A stretch of DNA of 64,000 bases from Lycium barbarum. Its lineage: Eukaryota > Streptophyta > Magnoliopsida > Solanales > Solanaceae. This document shows positions 53,301-64,000 of this stretch, piece after piece. The stretch spans positions 88,922,543-88,986,542 of the forward strand of contig NC_083346.1 of NCBI RefSeq assembly GCF_019175385.1. Reading direction: 5' to 3'. The stretch's first letter is position 1; each line of letters begins with the position of its first letter. A program made the position numbers and the translations under genes. The notes below the pieces were generated by a model, which worked only from the letters and a program-made list of their open reading frames with translations, was not told the DNA's origin and did not search any database.

Positions 53301-53889
53301 CTTGTCCCATTAGTGAGACTTCTGTCTTCATTCCTTCTCATCCATAAGTATGTCTTTTAGTGTTATATTCTTCCCTGTAGAGCATATGTATTCACATAGT
53401 AGTCCTCAAGGCTTTTTTCTGATGCAGAAGGAAGGTATGCTTTTCTTAGACTTCATCTAACTCATAAATTAGTATGTTTTGGTGAAAAGGACTGGTTCAA
53501 GATTGTATTCTCTAAAACATCCGGTAAACCTTCATAGGCTTTCCTAGAAAGTGCTAAATAATTTCTTAGAATGTGTTATGTTGTCCAATGTGACCAGACA
53601 TTATAAATGAATAACACGAAGCTTAAGCTGAAAACATCTATGATAATTAATAGTGCCTACAAGAGTGCACTATAAATGTGCACCTTTTAGTTTGCTAAAA
53701 ATCCATTTCAATTCGCTTCGACATCATTTGAGAGGGCCAGCAACAAGAAGTGACGGCTAGTGTTCAAAAATTAGGAAATATTGTATATTTCTTTTAGAAG
53801 ATATAAATAAGACTATAAATTGATGGCTGACAAAAAATATAATGTGCAATAAATAAAGAACAGAGCACCCTTTCTCATTCGGATGTAAC

Positions 53890-54223
53890 CTAAGTTTCTC
53901 GAACTCGGTGTGGTATCCGATACGGGTGCGGATCCGAGTGTCGGATTCGAAAAAATCAAAATTTTAAGATTCGGGGGTGCGGATCTGGGTATGGATAAGG
54001 GTGCGAGAATTCGGCTAAGAAAAATTCAAAATTCAAAATTATAAAAAGTAGAGCTATAAATGTTGAGAGACTATCAAAAACTTACATGTATATTCTCTGA
54101 AATACGAAGCAGCAAAAATGAGACAAAAACTTGTTTGACCATGTCCCGAACGTATCCCACTCCAGCTCCCGACCCGTGTTGGGACGGGATTAACACCAAA
54201 AATGGAGAGTCCGCGCAACTTAG
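53890..54223. mobile_element. hAT-type foldback element, 334 bp
   Basis: Perfect 8-bp duplication GATGTAAC (53882-53889, 54224-54231). Terminal inverted repeats CTAAGTTTCTCGAACTC (start) and, inverted at the end, CTAAGTTGCGCGGACTC. The interior has 'gggtgcggatccgagtgtcg' and related units. It matches, from memory, a common Solanaceae short element whose ends read AAGTTGCGCGGACTC. Non-coding. Confidence 0.82.
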
Positions 54224-54231
54224 GATGTAAC

Positions 54232-55087
54232 AGTTCAAACAAGCTATTGCATTCAAATACAATGGCTGTATCTACAAGCCAGATGACATATAAAGATAAA
54301 GAGCTCGCATGAAGAAATTTTCTTTACACATGAGCAAGTTTATAGCACTATTTTTCACCAACACATATTTAGGCATTAAACTAAGCACTTAATAGAACAA
54401 CATCATAGTCCTTTTTAAAATGCTAAAGCATAAGAACAAAATGATTGCATTTTCCATTGGCTGCGGATTATTGGCATCATATACTCCTCTCCCTCAATTG
54501 AGGAGGTGCAAGTTTGCTGCTCAGAATGATCATTTTCATTTACAATTCACCTTTAGTGCTTGAAAAGATCATTTGATAGAAAATATAAACTCACTCTTGA
54601 TCATAGACCATAAAGTACATCTCAAAGTACACATGAACTGATGCACATATAAATGAAATGGGAGCTATTTGACGTTAGAGAACTGTGTTTCTTGTTACAT
54701 GAATCAACTTCCCCAAAATAAAGAATGAACAAACCCCAATAGCCTTAGTTTATTAAGGACAAAATTACATTGAAAGCTCAAATAAAGAGGTAGGAAAATA
54801 GCTTATGCACGCTACTGGTTCAAGTTGCTAAGCTTTCTTTTGAGTCACATGCAGTCCAAATAATACACAGACATGTTGCTAAGCAAAGAGTTGTTCTTTT
54901 GGCTACCAAAACCTTGCACATGATCAATATAGCTTAACTATACGTTTATAGCAAACTAAATTAACTGATTTACCATATGGTTGAGACCAATTAAGACTTC
55001 TTTCATATTGCATTACGCAGAAAATCTAAGAAAGTATATGATACACTAAACGATAGTAAATAATTTGAAGTAAAATGCAGTATAAGG
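54232..55087. other. Non-coding spacer
   Basis: A/T-rich; no recognisable gene or repeat apart from the TAAGG at 55083-55087, which is the likely left target duplication of the following gypsy element. Confidence 0.65.
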
Positions 55088-55763
55088 TGTATACGGTAAA
55101 AATCGGACATATGCTAGACCGGTTAGACCGGGGATCGAGGGAAGAAAGAAACAAGCACTAGCTGGAAGACTTTCTTTCAGACCAGAGGAGTGCTTGATCC
55201 AAAGAAAGCGAAGGAAATCGTTTGGTCCGGTTTCTCCATAGCCGAGTTGATCGTGGCCGTTGGCCCGGTTGATCGTGGCCGTTGGTTCGGGCGATCTGTT
55301 ACACCATTGCCACGCGTCAAGACCGTTCTGCCACATTGTACTGCCAATCGTACGAGTGTCAGACCGTACGACTCAACCTTATCCTTTTAGGGTTTTTTTT
55401 TTTATTCAAAAGGGTTTTATGTTGTATGAGGCCCATAAGACAAAACTATAAATAGGGGTCATTACCCTACTTTCAAGGGTTAGCTTCTTTAGATCTAGAA
55501 CATTGTAATAGCAAAATATATAAAATCTCTCCCTCTCATTCTCTGATTTTGGTCCGGATTTAGTGTGTTCTTCTTTAGCTTTATTCAATTAAACGATATC
55601 ATATATTATTTAATACATACATTTAGTGTAAACCATCTATTATTATTCACTTGCTCATAGCAGATCCTAATCCATTTTCTCCCAATTAAATAGATTAAAG
55701 CTCAACCACATATTCTATACCTCATTTACAAATTCAATTGATTACCTAAATTCGGGGTAAACA
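55088..55763 (+). repeat. 5' LTR of the Tat-type element
   Basis: Inferred from TGTATACGG at 55088 to GGGGTAAACA at 55763, directly before the primer binding site; about 676 bp. A TATAAATAG box is at 55447-55455. The second LTR is not in the window, so the left boundary is inferred from the TG start. Confidence 0.72.
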
Positions 55764-55784
55764 GTTTGGCGCCCCCGTGGGGCT
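55764..55784 (+). other. Primer binding site of the Tat-type element
   Basis: TTTGGCGCCCCCGTGGGGC directly after the LTR. The usual plant form is TTTGGCGCCCACCGTGGGGC, so one base appears lost. Confidence 0.75.
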
Positions 55785-55869
55785 AGGATAATAGTGGTCT
55801 TTGATCTTGATTTCTATCACTTACCCGTTAGGATCGAAAAATTCTTTTGTTCGTCTAAAAACGGACCAA

Positions 55870-57700
55870 ATGGCTAACAGTGGACAATCTGGTCACGTCA
55901 ACAACGAGATTGTGGTCGAAAATGAAGACAGTGGGCCACGAGGATTACCAGCAAATCCCGCCGACCAGAACCCCGTTAATTCGAGAGAGGGCCCCAACCG
56001 GCAAAACACCGTGAATCAGGAGAATGCCGCCCCGCCGGCCACCGATCTTTTAAATACTCACAATTCAATTACTTTGTCCCGGACACAAGGCCGGAAAGTA
56101 CCGGATACCCCGGATGATAATATTGACTTACGTTTAATTTTTGAAATGTTACAGGAACAGAGAGCAGCTATTGCCGTACAAGGAATCGCAATAGCCCAGT
56201 TGCAAAACAAAAGTGATAAAACGACCCCGGAGAGGGCAAAAGGCGTTGCTGAACCCAGAAGGGATGAGACGCGGATGGTTGAGAGAAATGGGTCCGGAGC
56301 TGGTTCATCCACCGAAGTTCTGAGAATGCTCGAAACATTGGCGAAACGGGTAGACTCGACCGAAAAGTGGGTAGAAACATACAACTCTCGGGTGGACCAA
56401 ATCCCGGGGGCTCTGCCTATTCTGAAAGGACCGTATTCGAAGAGGTACATCCAAAGGCCTTTTCCTCCGAGTGCGGCTCAGAAGTTGATCCCGAAGAGGT
56501 TCAAAATGCCAGATATCTAGAAATATGACGGCACAATGAATCCTTAGGAACACGTGACTTCATACACCTGTGCCATAAAAGGCAATGATGTTGAAGAGGA
56601 TGAAATTGAATCCGTGTTGCTGAAAAAGATTGGGGATACTCTGTCAAAGGGAGCGTTGACTTGGTACGACCATTTCCCCGAGCATTCAATCACTTCTTTC
56701 GAAATGCTCACCGATGCGTTCATAAAAGCTCATGCCGGTGCCAAAAAAGTGCAGGCTCGTAAGGCGGATATTTTTCGTATAGCCCAAAGGGATGATGAGT
56801 TATTGCTTTTGAATTTGTCAACCGATTCCAAAGGGAACGAATGGAGCTCCCTTCGGTTCCGGAGGAATGGGCTGCACAAGCTTTCACCAAAGGGCTCAAT
56901 CCTCGGAGCTCGACGACCTCATTCAAACTAAAGGAAAACTTGTTGGAATACGAGGCTGTGACCTGGGCGGATGTCCATAACAGATACAAGTCGAAGATTC
57001 GGGTAGAGGATGACCCATTAGAGCTTCCCCCGGGGCCCGTGAATATGAACAAAAGCTCGGAGAGATCCCAAAAAAATTACGAGCCGGAGTCCAGACCATC
57101 GAGGGAAAGGTATCGGCAATACTCTCATTCGGAAAAGCCAAGCTTCAGGTTGGAAAAATTGAGGGTTGGCCCGAGTCAATTCTCCGGTTGGGGTGATAGA
57201 CGGGTCGAGCGCCCGACGAACAGCCGAGGTCTCTCATTTAGGAGCGATGCCGGAAGCTCGGCCAGCAACAAAGACTTGCCGAGGATATCAGAGTACAACT
57301 TCAACGTCAACACTTCGGACCTCGTCTCGGCTATTGGCCGTATCACAGATGCAAGATGGCCGAGACCACTAAGGTCAGAATCGAGCCAACGGGACCCGAA
57401 CGTGATGTGTGAATATCATGGAACCCATGGGCACAGAATTGAGGATTGTCGCCAGCTAAGAGAGGAGGTGGCTCGGTTACTGAAGAATGGCCATCTCCGA
57501 GAATTGCTAAGTGAACGAGCTAAAGGTCACTACAAGGAAAGAGAGTCTTATAAATGGGACGAACCAGTAGAACCTCAGCATATAATCAACATGATAATCA
57601 GGGGTACCGATACTCCACGAGGGCCGGTGATGAAACGGACGAAGGTTTCTATTGTGCGTGAGAAGCGCAGTCGGGATTACTTACCCGAGGGTTCCATCTC
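55870..57700 (+). pseudogene. Gag of the Tat-type element, broken
   Basis: Starts at ATG 55870 (MANSGQSGHVNNEIVVENED). The hydrophilic N-terminal part runs to TAG at 56518-56520 (after KRFKMPDI) and a second TAG at about 56548 (NP-stop-EHVTSY, probably CAG to TAG). The capsid-like part (YTCAIKGNDVEEDEI, GALTWYDHFPEH, AFIKAHAGAKKVQARK) lies at 56554-56815. A frameshift near 56816 moves it to the frame 56841-58220 (MELPSVPEEWAAQAFTKGLN). The zinc-binding motif CEYHGTHGHRIEDC is at 57408-57449, followed by RQLREEVARLLKNGHLREL. Confidence 0.88.
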
Positions 57701-58220
57701 TTTCAGCAACGAGGATGCAGAAGGCATCATTCAACCGCACAATGATGCATTGGTAATCTCTATACTTATTTTTAAATCACACGTTAAGCGTATTTTGATT
57801 GACCCAGGTAGCTCGGCCAACATCATCCGATGGAGAGTAGTCGAACAGCTAAGGCTACTCGATCAGATCGTACCGGTATCCCGGGTGCTCAGCGGGTTCA
57901 ACATGGCGAGCGAAACCACGAAGGGGGAGATCTCTTTGCCAGTCAACATTGATGGCACTATCCAGCAAATGGTGTTCTATGTAATCAAAGGAGATATGAA
58001 GTATAATGCATTGCTGGGTAGACCTTGGATACATAGCATGAGGGCCGTGCCGTCGACATTACATCAGTTGCTGAAATTCCCGACCCCGGAGGGGATAAAA
58101 ACCATCCGAGGTGAACAGCCCACTGCAAGGGAGATGTTCGCGGTCGAGGAAGCGACACCTCTGCCCAAAAAATCGGATCAAAAGGAAGAAGATTCAACCG
58201 GGGGAAAGGACACCAAATAG
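57701..58220 (+). pseudogene. Protease of the Tat-type element
   Basis: Continues the gag frame. Aspartic protease active site ILIDPGSSANII with DPGSS at 57801-57815; then MVFYVIKGDMKYNALLGRPW, as in retroviral-type proteases. The frame ends at TAG 58218-58220 (GGKDTK-stop), where other family members would read on. Confidence 0.85.
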
Positions 58221-58677
58221 CAACTAAAGCACACGGGGTTGGATCCGGGATATGAAGAGGATGATTTCCGTGTACCTAGATCATTCGTCTTGCCGGATGA
58301 CTCAGATGCAACCAAGTCAACAGTAGAGGAGTTGGAGCAATTCACCTTGTTCGAATATCTACCGGACAGTTAATTAAATTTCTTAGAGCTAATGTCGATT
58401 TGTTCGCATAGTCCCATATAGATATGACAGGTGTGCCACCGGAAGTAACAACCCACAAGCTCAGCTTAGACGAGAGGTTTCCCCCGGTGAAGCAGAAGAA
58501 GAGGCCCACGGCAGAGGCAAAACACGTCTTTGTAAAGGATGAGGTAACGAAGCTTTTAAAAATAGGCTCTATCCGGGAGGTAAAGTACCCGGACTGGCTA
58601 GCTAACGTAGTAGTGGTGTTGAAAAAAGGTAATAAATTTCGAATGTGTGTTGATTATAAGGATCTAAACAAAGCATG
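58221..58677 (+). pseudogene. Start of RT of the Tat-type element, interrupted
   Basis: After a connector with stops (58221-58423), the frame 58424-58677 reads MTGVPPEVTTHKLSLDERFP, VKQKKRPTAEAKHVFVKDEV, KVLL-like TKLLKIGSIREVKYPDWLAN, then FRMCVDYKDLNKAC. The next codons belong to the inserted Tekay LTR. Confidence 0.88.
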
Positions 58678-61024
58678 TGTTACACCTTGGAAATTTCCCC
58701 CGCTAGCGTACAGTGATTAGGCCAATTAAGGGTATGACGTATATGGTGTTTTGACGAGGGAGAACGTCCTTTAGACTGGTATTGAGGTGTTAAACAATTG
58801 TTAAGAAGGTTCCATAAGGGTCGGAGATGAAGCGAAGTGATGGAAATGAGATTCAGTGAACTGGTGGATTATACGGTCGATTATACGGACCGTATAATGC
58901 TTTTACGGCCGTATAATGAACCGTAAAAGAGTCACAGAATGAGGCAGAATGAGGTTGCTGAAGGGATGATTTTACGGTCAATTATACGGACCGTATAAAA
59001 TTATACGGCCCGTATAATGCACCGTCAAAAGACACGGAAAAGGGTAATCAATGGAGCAGTTTTACGGTCGATTATACGGACCGTATAAATTTATACGGAC
59101 CATATAATGGACCGTATAATGATGTCGGGACAGATTTCAACTTTATAAAATAATGATCCAAGTCCATTTTATTTATTTCCCCTTCTCTCTCCACGACCCA
59201 ATCTCTCTCTAGAACATTCCAAAACTCTTCCAATACAAGTGAAAATGAAGATCAATAACACCCAAATCCATGAAATCAAGAGTGTGAAACTCACCAAAGT
59301 TCATCTATACCAAGAAATTGCAAAGGAAGTGAAATAGGGTTTTTAGTATAAAAGAGTATTGCTACTCAAGACTTGTTCCACCATCATGTAAGGTATATTT
59401 TATGACTTTATCATGTTATTTAAGGAATTAGGAAACTAAGAAGCTTGAATTGTAGAAAGACATGGGAAATGGGTCTTGAATGGGTGAATAGTGTCAACAT
59501 TGAACGATAGTGGAATGGAATCATGAAAGTGACGTGTTGTGATTATGAATATGTTATAAATGATGTTTATATCATGAAACAAGTATTAAATGCGCGAAAA
59601 CACAATAATGAGTTATAAGGACAAATGTGGGGAAATTAGAGAAAAATGGTGGAATGTGGTGAATATATAAATGATGGTTGTTGATTGTAATATTGTGGAT
59701 GATGTTGAGAATGTTGGGAGTTGATATGGGACTATGGGAAAAGTAGTATAAGTAAAGGAAGTGCTGCCCAACTTTCTCTAGAAATAGTGACACATTCCTT
59801 AAGTCGACTAACTAACGTTAATACGGATTCTTTCGTGAAGGTAGCGACGTGACATTAAGGAGAGCAAGCGAACGATAGCTTAGCCAAACGACAAATGTAT
59901 GTGAGGCTAGTCCTTTCTTTCTAATGGCACAAATCCTATAGCCTAAGTTCCTTTCCTCTCTAGGAGTTCCTATATTCCGGAAAGCTAAAAGCCTATATCC
60001 ATAAACATCTATGTAAGATAAGAGATATGATATGATGATGCCATATTGATAATGATGTTATTTATTGCTTACACTCACCTTATGTATTAATTCCTTCAAG
60101 GTGAGGCAGAATGTCAATCATTGATCCATAATGAAATCGGGGGATCACGACCTTACGTCACCCCGATAGAGTATAGTTGATCTTGAGCTTTATGCATGTA
60201 CTATAATAATATGAGCATGTTATGATAATATCACACCGCGCCTAGTTGGCCGGGTAGTCACCGCTAAGGCGGGCAGCTATACGGATACACCATGACCATT
60301 TGGCATGGGCAGACACCACTAGTGGGCGGCATGAGATGGTACCCCGGGCGCGGGAGGCCTGGACGCAGGCTATTGTTATTGATTATCACACCGTTTTGAT
60401 ATGGACGGGCAGTTTACATATTATGCATATATGATATGATGATGAGTATGAGTAAGATAGCATGCATTACTTCTCTTATGATTGTCACTCAGATCCAGAT
60501 GTTTCATATTGATGTCCTCATTATATTATTGTTGTCTTTTTTCATTGTTCAGGCCTCTCATACTCAGTACAATATTCGTACTGACGTCCGTTTTCTTTAG
60601 ACGTTGTGTTCATGCCCACAGGTAGACAGGGAGGTGAGCTTGATCCAGATTCTTAGTAGCTGTCAGCTGATTGAGAGCACTCCATCGTTCGGAGGTGCTT
60701 GTGATTCTCCTTTTGGTATATATGCATATTTTGGGCACGGCGGAGTCTTGTTCCGTCTATATGTTTAGTATGTTAGTAGAGGCTCGTAGATACGCAGTGT
60801 GGGTTAGATGGTCTCACAAGATGCTATTATGTGTATATATTATTTTGATGGCCGAGAGGCAAATGTGTATAAAGCATTTACGTTTCCATATAAAATATGA
60901 TTTTCCTACAATTAGTGTATAAAGTTGGTAAAAGAGCATTAAGTGAGTAAGATGAGTAGTAGCTCGAGTGGTGCTCGGTGGCTAGCCCCGGGTACCCGTC
61001 GCGGCCCCTAGCTGGGTCGTGACA
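58678..61024 (+). repeat. 5' LTR of the right-hand Tekay element
   Basis: 2347 bp. Contains three imperfect repeats of about 60 bp, each with TTATACGGACCGTATAA (58881-58897, 58982-58998, 59072-59088), just upstream of a TTATAAAATA TATA-like box (about 59144-59154). 'ctgacgtccg...catgcccacaggt' near 60580-60625 matches the corresponding region of the other Tekay LTRs. Many small frames inside are not genes. Confidence 0.9.
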
Positions 61025-61028
61025 GAAG

Positions 61029-61040
61029 TGGTATCAGAGC
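61029..61040 (+). other. Primer binding site of the right-hand Tekay element
   Basis: TGGTATCAGAGC, four bases after the LTR end; complementary to initiator Met-tRNA. Confidence 0.95.
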
Positions 61041-61230
61041 GGTTCAGTCTTAGGAAGTGTCTACGAGCCGTGTCTAGTAGAGTCTTGTTTATGGTGTATT
61101 GCGCGCCACGCTAATAGACAAGAGGCTACAGGGCATTTAGGAAAATGACCATCCTTCTTCTTATGAAATCGTGCGATAGAGCCATCCGTAAGATTTTATC
61201 CTCCCTAATAGTGTTCTGTGATTTCAGAAA

Positions 61231-62400
61231 ATGCCGCCAAAGGGAAAAGCTACAGCCGCCCAGAAGGGCAAAGCTATGACAAAAAGGCGGGCAGAACGAA
61301 AGCTTCCGATGAATGTAGGGGAAGGCGAATCACAAAATGAGGCCTCACCCGATGTAGAGGAGCAAGAAGGGGCTTCAGCCCCAATTCCTCCACCAGTTGC
61401 TTCGGGTCAACAAGTGACCGAAGCTATTCATTTATTGACGCAGTTGGTTGCCGCCCAGGCACAGCAGCAGAACGCGGGCCCGAGTGATCGTTCAGCTAGT
61501 ACGAGAGCCCGTGATTTTATGACCTTAAATCCCCCGGAATTCATTGGGTCGAAGCCGAATGAAGATCCACAAAACTTCATTGATGAGATGTTGAGGACCT
61601 TAAAGATTATTCATGCCCTGAGACCGAATCCGTGGAGTTAGCTTCTTATAGACTCCGCGATGTGGCGGTATTATGGTACAAAAATTGGATGGCATCAAGA
61701 GGAGAGAATGTGCCTCCTCCGGTATGGCAAGAGTTCGTGGATATTCGTCACTATTTGCCACCCGAGGTCCGTCGAGCTAGAGCGGATAGGTTTTTTAATC
61801 TAAAGCAAGGAAGCATGAGTGCCCGAGAGTATAGTATGAAATTCAATTCTTTGGCTAGATATGCTCAATCTAAGGTGGCTGACATGGGAGACCAGGTCTA
61901 TAGGTTTGTGAGTGGTTTGGGGCCACATCTATTTAGATAATGTTTGACGGCCTCTTTGCAAGACGGGATGGATATTTCCCGAATACAGGCCCATGCTCAG
62001 AATCTTGAGGAACGACAACAACCGCAAAGAAGTGATCGTGATAATGATCGAAGACAAGGTAAGAGGGCTAGATCTATGGGAGCGAGCAGTGAATATAGAG
62101 GGGGACCGAGACAGATGCATTCTAGGCACTCAGGTCAGTCAGCGACCAGTGCGCCACCCAGATTCTCAGATAGGAGGTTTGATCGTTCTTTTTAGTCTGG
62201 ACAGGGCCAGAGTTCGAGGGCCTCAGATTCTCAGTTTAGGGGAGATTTTAGTCAGCGGAGACCTCCGGTACCGCGGTGTAGCCAGTACGGTAGATTGCAT
62301 TCCGGACAGTGTCGTCAGGGTTCGAATGCTTGTTATGCCTGCGGGCAAGTTGGCCATATGATGAGGGATTGCCCTTCAGCGAGAGGTAGAGCTGGGACTC
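61231..62400 (+). pseudogene. Gag of the right-hand Tekay element, broken
   Basis: Start ATG 61231 (MPPKGKATAAQKGKAMTKRR), 190 bases after the primer binding site, a strongly basic N-terminus like the other copies. The capsid-like region begins near 61500 (RARDFMTLNPPEFIGSKPNE). A one-base loss near 61616 shifts the frame, which continues VELASYRLRDVAVLWYKNWM. A few codons are missing at FVD-IRHYLPPEVRRARADR. Stops occur at 61938-61940 and about 62193. The zinc knuckle [14 protein letters not shown] is at about 62331-62372. Confidence 0.92.
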
Positions 62401-64000
62401 AGCCTACAGGATCAGCAGCTGGGTCCTCTTCAGTACGCCCAACAGCACAGACTTCTCAGACTACAGCAGGTAGAGGCAGAGGGGGAGCATCTACTTCAGG
62501 TGTTGTTCAGCCCCGCGTATATGCTTTAGCTGGGCGACAGGATCTTGAATCCTCCCCAGATGTTGTCATAGGTACACTGACTATATTTTCCCGTGACGTA
62601 TATGCTTTGATCGATCCGGGTTCTGCTTTCTCTTATGTTACGCCGTATGTTGCTGATTGTATTGGGGTGAGACCTGAGCCAATTAAACCTTTTGAGGTAT
62701 TCACTCCGGTTGGTGATCCCGTAATAGCGAGGCAAGTATATAAGAATTGTGTAGTTGTTATATGTGATCGCCAGACAAAAGCCAATTTGATTAAGCTGGA
62801 AATGATAGATTTCGATGTAATTATAGGTATGGATTGGTTGGCCTCGTGTTACGCCAATGTTGATTGCCGGATGAAAATGGTTCGATTTCAATTTCTGGGA
62901 GAGCCTGTACTTGAATGGAAGGGTAATACGGCATCTCCAAAGGGTAGATTTATTTCCTACCTTAAGGCAAGAAATATGATAGCTAAAGGCTATATTTATC
63001 ATCTAGTTCGGGTTCATGACACCGAGGCAAAGCCGCCAACTCTCCAATCTGTTCCAGTAGTGAATGAATTCCCAGATGTATTTCCAGATGAACTTCCAGG
63101 TCTTCCTCCTGAAAGGGAAATTGATTTCACTATTGATGTATTGCCGGACACTGAACCCATTTCTATTCCTCCTTATCGAATGGCTCCGGCAGAATTGAAA
63201 GAGCTAAAGACACAGTTGAAGGATTTGCTTGAAAAGGGGTTCATAAGGCCCAGTTCATCGCCGTGGGGAGCACCGGTCTTATTTGTGAAAAAGAAGGACG
63301 GATCTCTACGGATGTGCATCGATTATAGACGGCTGAATAAGGTAACAATAAAGAATAGATATCCCCTCCCCAGAATTGATGATTTGTTTGATCAACTGCA
63401 GGGTGCCAAGTGGTTCTCCAAGATAGATTTGAGATCTGGTTATCATCAAGTGAGAATTAGAGAATAAGATATTCCCAAAACAGCATTCAGAACGAGGTAT
63501 GGCCACTATGAGTTCTGTGTGATGTCGTTTGGGTTGACGAATGCCCCGGCAGTGTTCATGAATTTAATGAATAATGTATTCAGGCCATTTTTTGGATCTC
63601 TTCGTGATAGTATTTATTGATGATATTCTGGTGTATTCTCGCACAGAATCAGAACATGCAGATCATCTAAGGATTGTTCTTGGCATTCTTCGAGCTCGAG
63701 AATTATATGCGAAATTTTCAAAGTGCGAGTTTTGGCTAAACTCTGTGACATTTCTGGGCCATGTTATTTCAAATGATGGCATTCGAGTCGACACTCAGAA
63801 AATTGAAGCCGTGAAGACTTGGCCAAGGCATACGACGCCTACAGAAGTTCGTAGTTTTCTGGGTTTGGCAGGCTATTATAGATGATTTGTAGAGGGTTTC
63901 TCATCCATTTCAGCCCCATTAACGAAGCTAACCCAGAAGTCAGCAAAATTCCAGTGGAGCGACGCTTGTGAGCGTAGTTTTCAAGAGTTGAAAGATAGAT
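62401..64000 (+). pseudogene. Protease, RT and start of RNase H, right-hand Tekay element, partial
   Basis: Frame continues from the zinc knuckle. Protease site [14 protein letters not shown] at about 62608-62648; [20 protein letters not shown] intact. [53 protein letters not shown], then a TAA at about 63465. An extra T near 63592 shifts the frame before [20 protein letters not shown] (catalytic Asp pair near 63620). A TGA replaces Arg at about 63883 (GYYR-stop-FVEGFSS). RNase H begins at the window end ([12 protein letters not shown]). Confidence 0.93.

Larger units (their letters stand above)
51830..53889. other. Non-coding spacer with a dispersed direct repeat
   Basis: No gene supported. 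About 130 bp at 52345-52475 recur in diverged form at 53175-53300 ('tactaaaattagcttatcag', then 'ttttttccttt', 'aactccaattct' against 'aacttcaattct', 'aacccaac'). The region could be old duplicated spacer or intron-like sequence. It may also include the rest of the candidate Helitron, but nothing proves that. Confidence 0.6.
55088..58677 (+). mobile_element. Tat-type Ty3/gypsy element, 5' part, interrupted in RT
   Basis: 5' LTR, primer binding site, gag, protease and the beginning of RT of a gypsy element unrelated to the Tekay copies. RT is cut in DLNKAC by the LTR of the next element (58678), with GCATG at 58673-58677 as that element's left duplication. The rest would lie right of the window. 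Gag text (IKGND, LTWYDHF) and the LTR/primer arrangement fit the Tat (Ogre/Retand-like) group. Confidence 0.88.
58678..64000 (+). mobile_element. Tekay-type Ty3/gypsy element, runs off the window
   Basis: Left LTR 58678-61024, Met-tRNA primer binding site, gag and pol to RNase H at the window end. Inserted in RT of the Tat-type element after GCATG. Protein similarity to the other Tekay copies is strong. LTR start (TGTTACACCTTGG) and end (GGTCGTGACA) match the conventions of the group. Confidence 0.94.

Overview
The window is repeat-rich plant nuclear DNA and I find no intact host gene in it. It is a nest of LTR retrotransposons with small DNA transposons. The mix suggests a eudicot with a large genome, most likely Solanaceae: Tekay-type Ty3/gypsy elements with 2.2-2.7 kb LTRs, a Sirevirus-type Ty1/copia element, a tRNA-derived SINE, and short inverted-repeat elements of types I associate with that family. 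The family call is inference from recognised repeat types. All coding regions except one 722-codon pol segment are broken by stops and frameshifts. Layout, left to right. 1-2663: remnant of a plus-strand Tekay element (gag, protease, most of RT). 2664-3464: Sirevirus-like LTR, cut off on its right. 3465-12292: old minus-strand Tekay element whose left LTR has lost about 670 bases. 12293-13930: non-coding spacer. 13931-14040 and 37626-37912: two halves of a MITE split by a 9.9 kb Sirevirus (14041-37625, duplication TGTAT). That Sirevirus carries gag, pol and a third, env-like/coiled-coil reading frame. Its 3' LTR is split by a younger minus-strand Tekay element (23339-36980, duplication AGTTC), whose integrase is in turn split by a 3.1 kb solo LTR (27077-30182, duplication AAAGC). 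37913-44191: spacer with a Mutator-like element (38266-40458) that contains a SINE, a 193-bp tandem duplication and a hAT-type MITE. It also holds a diverged second copy of the DNA flanking the split MITE, a Stowaway fragment and a candidate Helitron end. 44192-51824: Tork-type copia element (duplication AGGTG) carrying a 2.4 kb solo LTR (48071-50430, duplication CCTGA) and a Tourist-like MITE (51006-51269). 51825-55087: spacer with a hAT-type foldback element. 55088-58677: start of a Tat-type gypsy element, interrupted in RT by another plus-strand Tekay element (58678 to beyond the window end). The order of events can be read from the nesting. The split MITE came before the Sirevirus, the Sirevirus before the 23339-36980 Tekay element, and that element before the 3.1 kb solo LTR. 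The Tork element came before both its solo LTR and its MITE, and the Tat element before the right-hand Tekay. The most unusual item is a 99-base piece in one LTR of the nested Tekay element. It reads, in the element's sense, as a stop-free exon fragment resembling the N-terminus of the ribosome-biogenesis protein UTP20. It is absent from the partner LTR, so it probably arrived after integration. Other points of interest are palindrome clusters just upstream of TATA-like boxes in several unrelated Tekay LTRs, and a GGAACC[A/T]GGT-type motif scattered along the whole Sirevirus.
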